From positions 2,542,001-2,606,000 of the forward strand of contig NZ_CP083723.1 in NCBI RefSeq assembly GCF_020150815.1: DNA of 64,000 bases. The letters run 5' to 3'. The notes beneath the pieces are model-generated. The model saw only the letters and a program-made list of their open reading frames with translations, was not told the DNA's origin and did no database searches. Positions 24,822-34,380 of this stretch are shown here, piece after piece (within the stretch, counting starts at the first letter, position 1; each line of letters opens with the position of its first letter). The position numbers were made by a program, and so were the translations under genes. The stretch comes from Haloprofundus salilacus (GTDB lineage Archaea; Halobacteriota; Halobacteria; Halobacteriales; Haloferacaceae).

Positions 24822-24991
24822 TCAGTGAAAGCTTGACCAAAAGCACTCCTCCCTCGCTACACTTCGTTCTGCTCGGTCGTCGGCCCGCTCGCTCGCACGC
24901 GGCCTCGCTCGCGGCACGACAACTTGCCCTGGACCACCGTCCTCGCCGCCAACCGGCCCGTTTATGACGCTCGGCGAACCCACACCGAGCA

Positions 24992-25513
24992 ATGGCGAAC
25001 GAGGAACTCATTGCGGCGCTTCGCGACGCAGAGGCGGTGAAGTTCGGCGAGTTCGAACTCTCCCACGGCGGGACGAGCGACTACTACGTCGACAAGTATC
25101 TGTTCGAGACCAACCCACACTGTCTACGCCTCATCGCCGAGGCGTTCGCCGAGCGCGTCGGCGACGAGAAACTCGCGGGCGTCGCACTCGGCGCGGTGCC
25201 GCTGGTCGCGGTCACGTCGGTTGAGACGGACCGCCCCTACGTCATCGCCCGCAAGAAAGCCAAGGAGTACGGGACGGCCAAGCGCATCGAGGGTCGCCTC
25301 GACGACGGCGAGAAGGTGTTGGTGCTCGAAGACATCGCGACGACCGGCCGGAGCGCCGTCGACGCCGTCGAAGCACTCCGCGACGCCGGGGCAGTCGTCG
25401 ACCGGGTCCTCGTCGTCGTCGATCGCGAAGAGGGCGCGGAGGAACTGCTCGCCGAACACGACGTCGAACTGCAATCGCTGCTGACGGCGACAGACCTGCT
25501 GGCCGACCGGTAG
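24992..25513 (+). CDS. pyrE: Orotate phosphoribosyltransferase (PyrE2 type)
   Basis: PyrE joins orotate to PRPP giving orotidylate in pyrimidine synthesis. The 173-residue protein begins [36 protein letters not shown], then has [31 protein letters not shown] and the PRPP loop [25 protein letters not shown]. The length and the haloarchaeal pattern resemble the Haloferax PyrE2. It stands between carS and the gfcR gene and shares with gfcR the PRTase fold but not the HTH. Confidence 0.97.
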   Translation: MANEELIAALRDAEAVKFGEFELSHGGTSDYYVDKYLFETNPHCLRLIAEAFAERVGDEKLAGVALGAVPLVAVTSVETDRPYVIARKKAKEYGTAKRIEGRLDDGEKVLVLEDIATTGRSAVDAVEALRDAGAVVDRVLVVVDREEGAEELLAEHDVELQSLLTATDLLADR

Positions 25514-25625
25514 TTGAGTCAGTCGGACCGGGTCGACCCCGTGCGCGTGGTAGCCATGCACGTGCGTAAATTTCGAACCGAGAATATCGAAGTGTTCATT
25601 GTTGTGCAAACGCGAAACGCGGGGT

Positions 25626-26339
25626 ATGAACAGAGCCGAGAAGGCCGCCCTCCAACTGCAGGCGGTCGCAGTCCTCCGGATGCTGAAGGAGACGCGCACG
25701 TACGACGAACTCTCGGCGGTGACGGGACTTCCCGCCGGCGACCTCAACCGGTACGTCAACGGCCACGTCCTCCCCGGGAGCGAACGCGCCCGCGAAGTCG
25801 TCGAAGGCGTCGGCCGCGACGCCCTCTCGGCGGAACTCGAAGCGCGCGTCCGCTTCGACGACGAAGGCTACGTCGACAACTCCGGCGTCGTCTTCGACCA
25901 GTCGTTCTTGGACCTCGTTGCGCCCGTCGCCGCTAACAGCTTCGGCTTCGAGCGCCCCGACGTGATTCTGACCGCCGCCACCGACGGCATCACCCTCGGC
26001 GCGGCGATGGCGCGCTACTTCGACGCTCGCCTCGCCTACGCGAAGAAGTCGAAAGAGACGGCCGTCGAGGAGTTCATCGAGTCGCGCCAGCGTCTCGCCT
26101 CCGGCATCGAACTCACCTACTACCTCCCCGCGAGCGCGCTCTCGTCGGGCCAACGCGTCCTCGTCGTCGACGACCTCATCCGGTCGGGCGAGACCCAGGA
26201 ACTGCTACTGGACATCGCCGAGCAGGGCGACACCACCGTGACGGGCGTGTTCGCGCTCATCGGCGTCGGCGACAAAGGCCTCGACCGGGCGCGAGAACTC
26301 ACCGACGCGCCAGTCGGCGCGCTGACGACCCTCGACTGA
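25626..26339 (+). CDS. gfcR: GfcR-type transcriptional regulator (HTH + PRTase-like domain)
   Basis: The 237-residue protein has an N-terminal HTH (LQLQAVAVLRMLKETRTYDELSAVTGLPAGDLNRYVNGHVLPGS) and a phosphoribosyltransferase-like domain with RPDVILTAATDGITLGAAMA and the PRPP-loop motif VLVVDDLIRSGETQELLL. It matches haloarchaeal GfcR, reported as an activator of glycolytic enzyme genes, formerly annotated as a PyrE homologue. The PRTase pocket is intact and may sense a sugar phosphate. The start ATG 25626 (MNRAEKAALQLQ) is favoured over an upstream start. The placement between pyrE and two nucleobase permeases would also fit a nucleotide-related sensor. Confidence 0.9.
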   Translation: MNRAEKAALQLQAVAVLRMLKETRTYDELSAVTGLPAGDLNRYVNGHVLPGSERAREVVEGVGRDALSAELEARVRFDDEGYVDNSGVVFDQSFLDLVAPVAANSFGFERPDVILTAATDGITLGAAMARYFDARLAYAKKSKETAVEEFIESRQRLASGIELTYYLPASALSSGQRVLVVDDLIRSGETQELLLDIAEQGDTTVTGVFALIGVGDKGLDRARELTDAPVGALTTLD

Positions 26340-26429
26340 GCGACGCTCACTCGCACGTTCTTGCACTTCTCGTCGGGAGCGATGGCAACGCCTATACGCG
26401 AGGTACTGCTTCGATGGCAAGGGTACTCG

Positions 26430-27911
26430 ATGGAAAAACAGGATACGTCGGACGAATCGCAGCGTAGTTTCGGGCGCGCCACGACGAGTGTCGAACGGGC
26501 GCTCGATTCGTACTTCGGGCTCACAGAGCGCCGAAGCGACGTTCGAACGGAGGTGCTCGCGGGGCTGACAACGTTTCTGACGATGAGTTACATCGTCGTA
26601 GTCAACCCGGCGATACTGGCGGGTATTTCGGGTGAGAAACCAGGTATCGTGATACCGGGCTACGGCGTCGCGGAAGTGCAGGCGATGATTGCGGTAGCGA
26701 CGGTTCTCGCCGCCGCCGCCGGGACGCTCGTAATGGCGCTGTACGCTAACCGACCGTTCGCGCAAGCGCCCGGGATGGGACTCAACGCGTTTTTCGCGTT
26801 CACCGTCGTCGGCGCGCTCGGCGTCCCGTGGCAGACGGCGCTCGCGGCCGTCGTCGTCGAGGGGTTGCTCTTCGTTGCTCTGTCGGCGGTCGGTGCGCGC
26901 GAGTACGTTCTGAGCGTGTTTCCGAAACCCGTGAAGTTCGCCGTCGGAACGGGCATCGGTCTCTTTCTGGCCATCATTGGGCTGCAGGAGATGCAGGTGG
27001 TCGTCGCCGACGAGTCGACACTCGTCACGCTGGGCGCCGTCGCCGCCGACCCCGTGGCGATGCTCTCGGTGGTCGGGCTGTTCCTCACCGTCGCGTTGTA
27101 CGCTCGCGGCGTCCGCGGCGCTATCGTCCTCGGACTTCTCGCGACGACGGTTGCGGGGGCAGTAGCCGCGTTCGTCGGAGTCGTCGAACCGGGCGTCCTC
27201 GCCGTCGACGCGATTCGGGCAGGGAGCGTCGACCTCGCGTCGCTGCCGTCGGTTACCTACGACATCACGCCGCTGGCGGGCGCGTTCGTCGCCGGTCTCT
27301 CGACGGTCGACCCCACGACGTTCGCGCTGGTCGTCTTCATGCTATTCTTCGTCGACTTCTTCAACACTGCGGGAGCGTTGACCGGCGTCGCGCAGGTATC
27401 GGACGACCTCGACGAGAACGGCGACGTGCCCGACGCCGACGAGGCGCTGATGGCCGACGCCGTCGGCACCACCGTCGGCGGGATGCTCGGCACCTCCACG
27501 GTCACGACGTATATCGAATCGGCGGCGGGTGTCGAGGAAGGCGGTCGGACCGGCCTCACGGCGCTCGTCGTCGCGCTGCTGTTCGTCGCCTCGCTCGTGC
27601 TCGTCCCGCTGGCCGCAGCGATACCGCTGTACGCCTCCCACATCGCCGTCGTCGTGGTCGGCATCCTCATGTTCAGAAACGTCGTCGACATCCGGTGGGA
27701 CGACATCACCCACGCCGTTCCGGCCGCGTTGACGATTCTCGTGATGCCGTTCACGTACTCCATCGCCTACGGCATCGCCGCGGGTATCGTCTCCTATCCG
27801 CTCGTCAAACTCGCCGCAGGCGAGATGGATGGGACGCGACCGGGTCACTGGGCGCTCGCTGGCGCGTTCGTCGTCTACTTCTACCTTCGAGCGGGCGGTA
27901 TCAGCATCTAA
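26430..27911 (+). CDS. NCS2-family nucleobase permease (AzgA-like), copy 1
   Basis: The 493-residue protein has about 12-14 helices. Characteristic AzgA/NCS2 motifs are RTEVLAGLTTFLTMSYIVVVNPAIL, FAQAPGMGLNAFFAF, a VGTGIGLFLAIIGLQ segment, VDFFNTAGALTGVAQ and TSTVTTYIESAAGVEEGGRTGLTALV, the last two being the substrate-binding helices. It probably imports hypoxanthine, adenine, guanine or uracil with H+ or Na+. ATG 26430 (MEKQDTSDESQRS) is preferred; a CCTATACG element lies about 30 bp ahead. A paralogue follows 116 bp downstream. The two are clearly related along their whole length but differ in the loop between helices 7 and 8. Confidence 0.92.
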   Translation: MEKQDTSDESQRSFGRATTSVERALDSYFGLTERRSDVRTEVLAGLTTFLTMSYIVVVNPAILAGISGEKPGIVIPGYGVAEVQAMIAVATVLAAAAGTLVMALYANRPFAQAPGMGLNAFFAFTVVGALGVPWQTALAAVVVEGLLFVALSAVGAREYVLSVFPKPVKFAVGTGIGLFLAIIGLQEMQVVVADESTLVTLGAVAADPVAMLSVVGLFLTVALYARGVRGAIVLGLLATTVAGAVAAFVGVVEPGVLAVDAIRAGSVDLASLPSVTYDITPLAGAFVAGLSTVDPTTFALVVFMLFFVDFFNTAGALTGVAQVSDDLDENGDVPDADEALMADAVGTTVGGMLGTSTVTTYIESAAGVEEGGRTGLTALVVALLFVASLVLVPLAAAIPLYASHIAVVVVGILMFRNVVDIRWDDITHAVPAALTILVMPFTYSIAYGIAAGIVSYPLVKLAAGEMDGTRPGHWALAGAFVVYFYLRAGGISI

Positions 27912-27966
27912 TCGGCCGCCTGACCGTCCCGCGGCCGGAAATTTTCGACGGCGCAGTATCCGCATA

Positions 27967-28017
27967 GATGCATAACTGTGCGAGATTAGATGGCAATTGT
28001 TAAGTTGGTAATGCATC
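27967..28017. promoter_or_regulatory. Inverted ATGCAT elements before permease copy 2
   Basis: GATGCAT at 27967-27973 and ATGCATC at 28011-28017 are inverted copies separated by 37 bp, close to the start at 28028. AT-rich sequence between them could hold the TATA box. The arrangement could be a dimeric operator; the arms are short so chance is possible. Confidence 0.35.
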
Positions 28018-28027
28018 ATCGACCAAC

Positions 28028-29458
28028 ATGGGGCTACTGGATTCGTACTTCGAATTCGAAAAACATGGGACAAACTTACGAACAGAGGTTCTCGCGGGCA
28101 TAACGACGTTCCTGACGATGAGCTACATCGTCGTGGTCAACCCGCAGATTCTCAGCGCGGCCATTGACGTGCAAAACCGAACCGATGCGCAGACCGTGCA
28201 GATGCTCGCCGTCGTGACACTCATCTCGGCGGCGGTGGCGACGTTCGTGATGGCGCTGTACGCCAAGCGGCCATTCGCGCAAGCGCCCGGCTTAGGGTTG
28301 AACGCGTTCTTCGCGTTCACCGTCGTTCTGGGGCTGGGGATTCCGTGGCAGACGGCGCTCGCCGCCGTCGTCGTCGAAGGGCTGTTGTTCATCGCGCTGA
28401 CCGCCGTCGGCGCGCGCGAGTACGTTATCAATCTCGTTCCCGAACCCGTCAAGTTCGCCGTCGGCGGCGGTATCGGCCTCTTCTTGGCCATCATCGGACT
28501 ACAGGCGATGCGCGTCGTCGCCGGTGACTCGGCGACGTTCGTCACGTTCAATCCCGTCTTCGCACAGGACCCCGTCGCGATCATCTCGGTTGTCGGCCTG
28601 TTCTTGACGCTCGCACTGTACGCTCGCGGCGTCCGCGGTTCCATCATCATCGGCATCGTCGCCACCTCCGTACTCGGGTACGCGGCGTCGACGCTGGGGT
28701 ACAACGCATTCCCCGCCGACCAGGCCCCGCAAGGGACGACACTGCTGGGGTCGTCGCTCGTCGGCGACACCACGCTCACCTACGACCTCGCGGGCTACGA
28801 CATCACCCCGCTCGTCGGCGCGTTCCTCGAAGGCCTCTCGAACGTCGACGCCCTCGCGTTTTCACTCGTCGTCTTCACGTTCTTCTTCGTCGACTTCTTC
28901 GACACGGCGGGGACGCTCGTCGGCGTCAGTCAGACCGGCGGCTTCCTCGACGAGGAAGGGAACCTGCCCGACATCGACAGGCCGCTGATGGCCGACGCAA
29001 TCGGCACCACCGTCGGCGGGATACTCGGCACCTCCACGGTCACGACGTACATCGAGTCGTCGACCGGCGTCGAGGAGGGTGGCCGGACCGGCATGACCGC
29101 GCTGGTCGTCGCGCTGCTGTTCGTCGCCTCGTTGGCAATCGTCCCGCTGGCCGCGGCGATTCCGATGTACGCTTCCCACATCGCGCTCGTCGTCGTTGCG
29201 GTGTTGATGCTCCGCAACGTCGTCGACATCCGCTGGAACGACATCACCCACGCCGTCCCCGCCGGGATGACCATCCTCGTGATGCCGTTCACGTTCTCGA
29301 TCGCCTACGGCATCGCCGCAGGTATCATCTCCTACCCGCTGGTAAAAATCGCCGCCGGAGAGCGCCGCGACGTCAGCGTCGGTCAGTGGGTGCTGGCGGG
29401 CGCGTTCGTCCTCTACTTCTTCGTCCGCACCAGCGGCATCCTCAGCGGACAGCTGTAG
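28028..29458 (+). CDS. NCS2-family nucleobase permease (AzgA-like), copy 2
   Basis: The 476-residue tandem paralogue of the preceding permease starts MGLLDSYFEFEKHGTNLRTEVLAGITTFLTMSYIVVVNPQIL, with the same FAQAPGLGLNAFFAF, GGGIGLFLAIIGLQ, VDFFDTAGTLVGVSQTGG and TSTVTTYIESSTGVEEGGRTGMTALV motifs. The substrate helices carry the change NTAGALTGVAQ to DTAGTLVGVSQ, which could alter base specificity. A high density of hydrophobic helices is preserved and there is no frameshift. It has its own AT-rich upstream region, so it may be expressed separately. Which of the two takes purines and which pyrimidines cannot be told. Confidence 0.93.
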   Translation: MGLLDSYFEFEKHGTNLRTEVLAGITTFLTMSYIVVVNPQILSAAIDVQNRTDAQTVQMLAVVTLISAAVATFVMALYAKRPFAQAPGLGLNAFFAFTVVLGLGIPWQTALAAVVVEGLLFIALTAVGAREYVINLVPEPVKFAVGGGIGLFLAIIGLQAMRVVAGDSATFVTFNPVFAQDPVAIISVVGLFLTLALYARGVRGSIIIGIVATSVLGYAASTLGYNAFPADQAPQGTTLLGSSLVGDTTLTYDLAGYDITPLVGAFLEGLSNVDALAFSLVVFTFFFVDFFDTAGTLVGVSQTGGFLDEEGNLPDIDRPLMADAIGTTVGGILGTSTVTTYIESSTGVEEGGRTGMTALVVALLFVASLAIVPLAAAIPMYASHIALVVVAVLMLRNVVDIRWNDITHAVPAGMTILVMPFTFSIAYGIAAGIISYPLVKIAAGERRDVSVGQWVLAGAFVLYFFVRTSGILSGQL

Positions 29459-29522
29459 CCGCCGGAGGAGACGAGGACCGGCAAACATCAAGTTTCATAG
29501 CGGCACCAACCAACCGGACGCC

Positions 29523-30917
29523 ATGGACCTGCCCTCCAGACGGTGGATACTGCGGGCGTTGGTCGCGTTCGCGGTCGTCGGACTGTTCGTCCCAGCCGGA
29601 ATCGCGGCAGTCACGTACGACCCCGAAGACAAGACATCGCTTCAGCGCGGGACGGTTACCGACCGCGCGAACGGGTCGACGGTCGTCAGCGTCCAGGGCT
29701 TTCACTTCCAGGGCGAAGGGAACCAGAAGAAGCCGGCGCGCCTCGTCTCCGTCGACGAGCGCGGCGGAACAGAGTGGGTGTACGACGGCGGCAAGCGCGG
29801 TGCGACGTGGTTCTACGACGTCGACCCGCTCGACAACGGCAACCTGTTCGTCGTGTCGACGCGCCCCGAACAGACGCTCGTCTACGAACTCGACCCCGAG
29901 ACGAAAGAGCGCGTCTGGCAGGAGGAGTTCGACATCGTCGACACCCACGACGCGGTGATGCTGAACGACGAGGAGATCGCGGTCGCCAACATGCGCAACT
30001 GGAACGAGTCGGCGGGGCGCAGCGACGACCGCGTCTTCGTCTACAACCGCACGACTGACGAGATAACCTGGGAGTGGTACTTCCGCGACCACTACGACGA
30101 GAGCACCGACGGCGGGATGAACGCCGACTGGACCCACGTCAACGACATCGAACCCGTCGGCGACGAGCACCTCCTGCTGTCGCCGCGGAACTTCGACCAG
30201 GCAATTCTGCTCAACCGGACGAGCGGCGAGATAGACCTCCGACTCGGCGAGGACGGTAACCACGACGTGCTCAACGAGCAGCACAATCCCGACTTCATGG
30301 AGAGCGAGGACGGCAACCCGGTCGTTCTCGTCGCCGACTCGGAGAACCACCGCGTTGTCGAGTACGAACACGTCGACGGCGTGTGGGAGCGGACGTGGGA
30401 GGTCGGCGAAGGGCAGTTCACCTGGCCGCGCGACGCCGACCGCCTCCCGAACGGCAACACGCTCATCACCGACACGATGAACCACCGCGTCGTCGAGGTG
30501 ACGCCGCAGGGCGAGATCGTCTGGGAGTACTACGCGACGTGGGGGCCGTACGACGCCGAGCGCGTCGCCCACGGCGGCGGATCGAACGGCCCGACCATCA
30601 GCGACATGGGTGCGGAGGGAAGCTACGAACTCTCCGGCAGCGCCGGTCTCTCGCCCGGCGAGGGCGACCGAGTCTCCTTCAGCAACTGGGTCGTCGGCCC
30701 GTTCCTCGACACGCCGCTCGAGGGACTCGTGAGCGAGTTCGCGACGACGTGGGCACACCTCACGCCGTGGATTCGACCCGCGTGGCTCTCTAGTTGGGAC
30801 TTCGTCTACAGCGTCCTCGGCGCGCTGCTCCTGCTCGGGTGGGCCGTAGCCGAACTGGTCGTCAACCGAAGTCGCATCCGGCGGCGAGTCTCCACCGCGA
30901 CGAGACAGCGACTGTAG
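29523..30917 (+). CDS. Arylsulfotransferase (ASST)-like membrane-anchored beta-propeller protein
   Basis: The 464-residue protein has an N-terminal helix (ILRALVAFAVVGLFVPAGIAAV), a large extracellular region of repeated beta-blades, and a C-terminal helix (FVYSVLGALLLLGWAVAELVV) with a basic tail. Blades carry repeats of the type NGNLFVVS, NGNTLITDTMNHRVVEVTPQGEIVWEY and HDAVMLNDEEIAVAN, plus DWTHVNDIEPVGDEHLLLSPRN, matching the ASST family including the HVND-type segment around the active His. Bacterial ASSTs move sulfate between phenols; haloarchaeal members are uncharacterised. It stands alone after the permeases and before glutaredoxin. Confidence 0.82.
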   Translation: MDLPSRRWILRALVAFAVVGLFVPAGIAAVTYDPEDKTSLQRGTVTDRANGSTVVSVQGFHFQGEGNQKKPARLVSVDERGGTEWVYDGGKRGATWFYDVDPLDNGNLFVVSTRPEQTLVYELDPETKERVWQEEFDIVDTHDAVMLNDEEIAVANMRNWNESAGRSDDRVFVYNRTTDEITWEWYFRDHYDESTDGGMNADWTHVNDIEPVGDEHLLLSPRNFDQAILLNRTSGEIDLRLGEDGNHDVLNEQHNPDFMESEDGNPVVLVADSENHRVVEYEHVDGVWERTWEVGEGQFTWPRDADRLPNGNTLITDTMNHRVVEVTPQGEIVWEYYATWGPYDAERVAHGGGSNGPTISDMGAEGSYELSGSAGLSPGEGDRVSFSNWVVGPFLDTPLEGLVSEFATTWAHLTPWIRPAWLSSWDFVYSVLGALLLLGWAVAELVVNRSRIRRRVSTATRQRL

Positions 30918-31002
30918 CGCGACGGCGCGAGACCACCTCCCGTGTGCACGCTCTCCGCACGCTCCCGGTGGGCTTTACCCTCTGGCTTTCCAAAGTCGGG
31001 TG

Positions 31003-31257
31003 ATGTCGAACCTCGTACTGTACGAACTGGAGGGCTGTCCGTACTGCGCGAAAGTGAAGAACAAACTCGCCGAACTCGACCTAGAGTACGAGCCCCGGAT
31101 GGTACCGCGGTCGCACTCCGAACGGACCGAGGTGAAGGAAGTGAGCGGCCAGACCGGCGTTCCGGTGCTCGTCGACGAAGAACACGACGTCCGCGGGATG
31201 CCCGAGAGCGACGACATCATCGCATACCTCGAAGAGACGTACGGGTCGGCGAGCTAA
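31003..31257 (+). CDS. Glutaredoxin
   Basis: The 84-residue thioredoxin-fold protein has the dithiol active site CPYC (LYELEGCPYCAKVKNKLAELDLEYE), the cis-Pro block TGVPVLVDEEH, and a DDIIAYLEETYG helix at the end. It reduces disulfides or mixed thiols in the cytosol; haloarchaea lack glutathione, so gamma-glutamylcysteine or thioredoxin reductase would be its partner. ATG 31003 is used; a GTG at 31000 would add one residue. It follows the ASST-like gene and is convergent with the MmcQ/YjbR-like gene (4 bp gap). Confidence 0.93.
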   Translation: MSNLVLYELEGCPYCAKVKNKLAELDLEYEPRMVPRSHSERTEVKEVSGQTGVPVLVDEEHDVRGMPESDDIIAYLEETYGSAS

Positions 31258-31261
31258 CGGC

Positions 31262-31603
31262 TTACTGGCCGACGCCGCGAGCCGTCTCGTAACTTCGTCT
31301 GACGAACGGGAGGAGCGATTCGAGTTCGTTCGGCGAAATATAGACCGTCGACCACGTCTCCATCACGCCCGTCTCGCTGCGGAACGGGTCGACGAACCAC
31401 TCGTTTTCGAACGCCGCTCGGGAGTCGGCGGTGAGGTCAGTGAGCGCGAGGCGCATTCCGTCCAAGACGGCGAACGGTTTGTTGTTGACGGTGTACGTCG
31501 TATAGCCGTCGCGCTGGCTGATGCAGACGTTCGGCCACGCCAGGACGAGGCTCTCGAATGCTTCACTGAGTCTCCCCGACCGCTCTGCACTCGGGTAGAC
31601 CAT
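31262..31603 (-). CDS. MmcQ/YjbR-like protein
   Basis: The 113-residue protein shows the MmcQ/YjbR layout: an N-terminal helix, LAWPNVCISQRDGYTTYTVNNKPFAVLDGMRLALTDLTADSR, a FENEW.VDPFR stretch, METWSTVYISPNELESLLPFVRRSYETA at the end. Similar small alpha/beta proteins bind DNA in the CyaY-like fold, but no activity is proven. ATG 31603 begins MVYPSAERSGR. The frame upstream has an Arg/Ser-rich character and is not used. Family assignment rests on the W..V...L..L...I..SYE pattern, so moderate confidence. Confidence 0.65.
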   Translation of the reverse strand: MVYPSAERSGRLSEAFESLVLAWPNVCISQRDGYTTYTVNNKPFAVLDGMRLALTDLTADSRAAFENEWFVDPFRSETGVMETWSTVYISPNELESLLPFVRRSYETARGVGQ

Positions 31604-31667
31604 GTTATTCACATACGGCACGTACGGGCAAGAACTCACCGTCGGCCCGTTCACCGGAGTGTCTCGA

Positions 31668-32639
31668 CTACTGGTCGGTCGGTTCACCGGCGCGTTCGCG
31701 GATGAGGTCGCGAACGTCGTCGGGGTCGTCCATCGCTTCGAGTTCGTCACAGCCGACGAGCGCCGTCCCTTCGACGGAGTCGCGCTTGGTCCGCTTCTCG
31801 ACGAAGTACACAGACCGCGTTCGCGTGACCGCGCCGAGTGAGGACATGATGCGAGCGCGTTTCTTCGCCGAGCGAGTGAACGCGGAGTGACCGGCCAGCA
31901 GGTTCTCCTCTCGGCTGTCGCTGTCCTCGCCGACGGCTTTGAACGGCGCGCGCATCGTCGGGTGCATGTCGAACCCTGCGCGGGTGAGAACGGTGACCAC
32001 GTGGGCGTCCTCGGGGTCTGCTTCGGGGTCCTGCGGCGTCGGGTCGGCGTCGCGAACCTCGTCGGCGCCGTCGAGCACCGAGACGGGCGTGCTGAACGGT
32101 TGCTCGAACAGCTCTTCCAACTGGATGGCGACGTCGATGCTGGCGTTCATGCCGTCCTCGTACTTCGAGACGGTCCGCCGCGAGACGCCGAGTTCGGAAG
32201 CGAGTCGCCCGAGGCTCCAGCCGCGGCGCTCTCGCTCGTCGGCGAGCAGGTCGCCGTCGATGTCGACGTATAGTCCCCCGGGAGCCGCGTAGATGAGCGG
32301 CGGCACCTCCTCGATGAACAGGTCGTACGCCGTGTCCGGGTTGAACACCGGAACGCCGTGGCGGAAGTACACTACGCCGGGCTTGAGATCCTCGTCGCGC
32401 GTCCGCAGTCCGATCACCATCGGCGTCGCCGAGAGGTAGTTGCCGAGGCGGCGCATCTCCGCGCCCGTCGCGGCGTCGAACGCGTCGATGTTGCCGAGAA
32501 TCTTCAGGAGGAGGAGGTCCTCGCCGCGGCGGGCGGCAAGGTCGAAGCTCTTCGGGCGGACGGCACAGCGGTCGCTGACGACGAACTCCGCGTCGCGCAG
32601 CATCGCGGTGACGTTCCCTACCAGAGCAGAGCGGGACAT
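31668..32639 (-). CDS. HTH-type transcriptional regulator, COG1395 type
   Basis: The 323-residue archaeal protein starts [23 protein letters not shown], has a Lys/Asp region typical of a restriction-endonuclease-like core ([22 protein letters not shown]), then a Cro/C1-type HTH ([48 protein letters not shown]) around residues 128-175, and a C-terminal domain ending in [25 protein letters not shown]. This is the order of the archaeal putative HTH-type regulatory protein family COG1395. It is divergent from tiaS across a 119 bp region. The start codon is ATG 32639. Confidence 0.92.
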   Translation of the reverse strand: MSRSALVGNVTAMLRDAEFVVSDRCAVRPKSFDLAARRGEDLLLLKILGNIDAFDAATGAEMRRLGNYLSATPMVIGLRTRDEDLKPGVVYFRHGVPVFNPDTAYDLFIEEVPPLIYAAPGGLYVDIDGDLLADERERRGWSLGRLASELGVSRRTVSKYEDGMNASIDVAIQLEELFEQPFSTPVSVLDGADEVRDADPTPQDPEADPEDAHVVTVLTRAGFDMHPTMRAPFKAVGEDSDSREENLLAGHSAFTRSAKKRARIMSSLGAVTRTRSVYFVEKRTKRDSVEGTALVGCDELEAMDDPDDVRDLIRERAGEPTDQ

Positions 32640-32758
32640 GGGGGGTAATAAGCCGTCACTTGTACATAATCGTTTCGGCGACTATCGCGTCGCCGTCAGT
32701 CGATTACTTTCACTCATGTCCGATAGCGTTAAGTAAGGAACAACGAGGCGAAAGCGGG

Positions 32759-34057
32759 ATGTGGTCCCCGCGCCAACCGCCGAGGGTGACGGTCATCGGC
32801 CTCGACGACACCGACTCCCGCGAGCAGGGAATGTGTACGACGTACGCGGCGACGCTCGTCGCCGACGCGATTCGGGAGGCGGGCGGACGCGTCGAGCGTC
32901 GGCTCCTCGTGCGACTCAACCCGGCGGTGAAACACAAGACGCGAGGGAACGCGGCGCTGGCGCTGCACGCCGACGTCTCGCCCGAGACGGCCATGGACCT
33001 CGCCGCGGACGTCGTCGACCGCTTGGCGATCGGCGACGACCCACGAACGAGTCCCGGCGTCGTCGTCGCCAACGGCGACCCGGCGTCGGTGCCCGAATCG
33101 GTTCGGGCGTTCGCCCGCGAAGCCGTCCGCGAGTTCCACGCGACGGATGACGCCGTCGGACTCGCCGAGTCGGCAGGCTGCCGGCACCGCGGGTGGAGCG
33201 GCGGCCGCGGCCGCATCGGGGCGCTCGCGGCCGTCGGCGCGTGGGCGGCGTTCGACGAGTGGACCTACGAACAGATCTCCTACCGCGAGTTCGACCGCTG
33301 CGGGACGTCCCGCGCCGTCGACGACGACTCCGTCTTCGCGGCGGCCGAAGCCGCCTACCCCGACGCCTGGGACACCGTCGATACCGAGGAGGGACAGGCG
33401 GTCTGCGTGCCGAACGCGCCCGGCCCGATTCTCTACGGCGTCCGCGGCGACGACGCCGACGCCGTCCGCCGCGTCGCCGACGCTATCGAGAGCGAGCCGG
33501 TCGAGCGGACGGCGCTGTTTCTGACCAATCAGGGAACCGACGCCCACTTACGCGCCGGAACGCTCGACTCCGTCGAAGATGGCCGGGCCTACCGCCTCGA
33601 CGGCCGCGTGTACGCCGACCCTGAGACCCGCGCAGGCGGCCACGTGTTCGTCACCCTCGCCGACGAGGGCGGTGAGACACTCCCCTGCGTCGCCTTCGAA
33701 CCGACGAAGCGGTTCCGCGACCGGGTGCGGGCGCTCCGCGAGGGTGACCGCCTCACCGTCTGCGGCGAGGTGAGCGGGGGGACGCTCAAGTTAGAGAAGT
33801 TCGCCGTTCGGTCGCTCGACCGGGTCGAGACGGTCGTTCCCGATTGCCCGGACTGCGAGCGGCGGATGGAGAGCGCGGGGCGAGATCAGGGGTACAGATG
33901 CCGCGACTGTGGGACGCGGAGGGCGGGGAAAGTCGAGCGACGTGTCGAGCGCGACCTCGAAGAAGGGTGGTACGAGGTGCCGCCATGCGCGCGCCGCCAC
34001 ATCGCGAAACCGCTGGTCAGGGGCGGGTTCGACGGAGCGACCCATCCCGAGCGATAA
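32759..34057 (+). CDS. tiaS: tRNA(Ile2) 2-agmatinylcytidine synthetase
   Basis: TiaS attaches agmatine to C34 of tRNA-Ile(CAU) so that it reads AUA. The 432-residue protein has the N-terminal VIGLDDTDSREQGMCTTYAA block, kinase-like NPAVKHKTRGNAALAL, the conserved HRGWSGGRGRIGALAAVGAW, an OB-fold region (VFVTLADEGGETLPCVAFEPTKRFRDRVRALREGDRLTVCGEV) and a C-terminal zinc ribbon with C-x2-C pairs (CPDCERR and CRDCGTR). ATG 32759 is the nearest upstream start; a GTG closer to the VTVIGLDDTD block (V10) is an alternative. It is divergent from the COG1395-type regulator. Confidence 0.96.
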   Translation: MWSPRQPPRVTVIGLDDTDSREQGMCTTYAATLVADAIREAGGRVERRLLVRLNPAVKHKTRGNAALALHADVSPETAMDLAADVVDRLAIGDDPRTSPGVVVANGDPASVPESVRAFAREAVREFHATDDAVGLAESAGCRHRGWSGGRGRIGALAAVGAWAAFDEWTYEQISYREFDRCGTSRAVDDDSVFAAAEAAYPDAWDTVDTEEGQAVCVPNAPGPILYGVRGDDADAVRRVADAIESEPVERTALFLTNQGTDAHLRAGTLDSVEDGRAYRLDGRVYADPETRAGGHVFVTLADEGGETLPCVAFEPTKRFRDRVRALREGDRLTVCGEVSGGTLKLEKFAVRSLDRVETVVPDCPDCERRMESAGRDQGYRCRDCGTRRAGKVERRVERDLEEGWYEVPPCARRHIAKPLVRGGFDGATHPER

Positions 34058-34191
34058 TGCCGGGCCAACTCGTGTGAGACGGTGCGTAACCACCGTTCCC
34101 GTGGGTACATCCGAGATTACGTCGCGGTAAATCCGGTCGTACACCGAGTAGCGACTCGATAGTAAAGACCGAGGGTGTCTACGTACTCTCT

Positions 34192-34380
34192 GTGACAAAC
34201 GAGTGGAAAACACCCCCCGACCTCTCGTGGTTGTTCGAGGTCGACCACGTCATCTCGCCGAGCAGCTTCGGGCCGGACCGGTGTACGCTGTTCCCCGCGG
34301 ATGCGACCGACGAGGAACTGCTCACGACGTGGGTGTCGGCGGACGAGGGCGCGTACACGTCGCTCGACGAGATGCGCTGA
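34192..34380 (+). CDS. DUF7511-like small haloarchaeal protein (62 aa)
   Basis: The protein begins VTNEWKTPPDLSWLFEVDHV and ends with CTLFPADATDEELLTTWVSADEGAYTSLDEMR. The TLFPADATDEELLTTWVSADEGxxxSL motif is one I recall as typical of a halobacterial DUF7511 family with no known function. Start GTG 34192; an AGTAAAG element 26-30 bp ahead is a plausible TATA box. The protein is soluble and acidic. It lies alone between tiaS and the convergent threonine-synthase-like gene. Confidence 0.65.
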   Translation: MTNEWKTPPDLSWLFEVDHVISPSSFGPDRCTLFPADATDEELLTTWVSADEGAYTSLDEMR

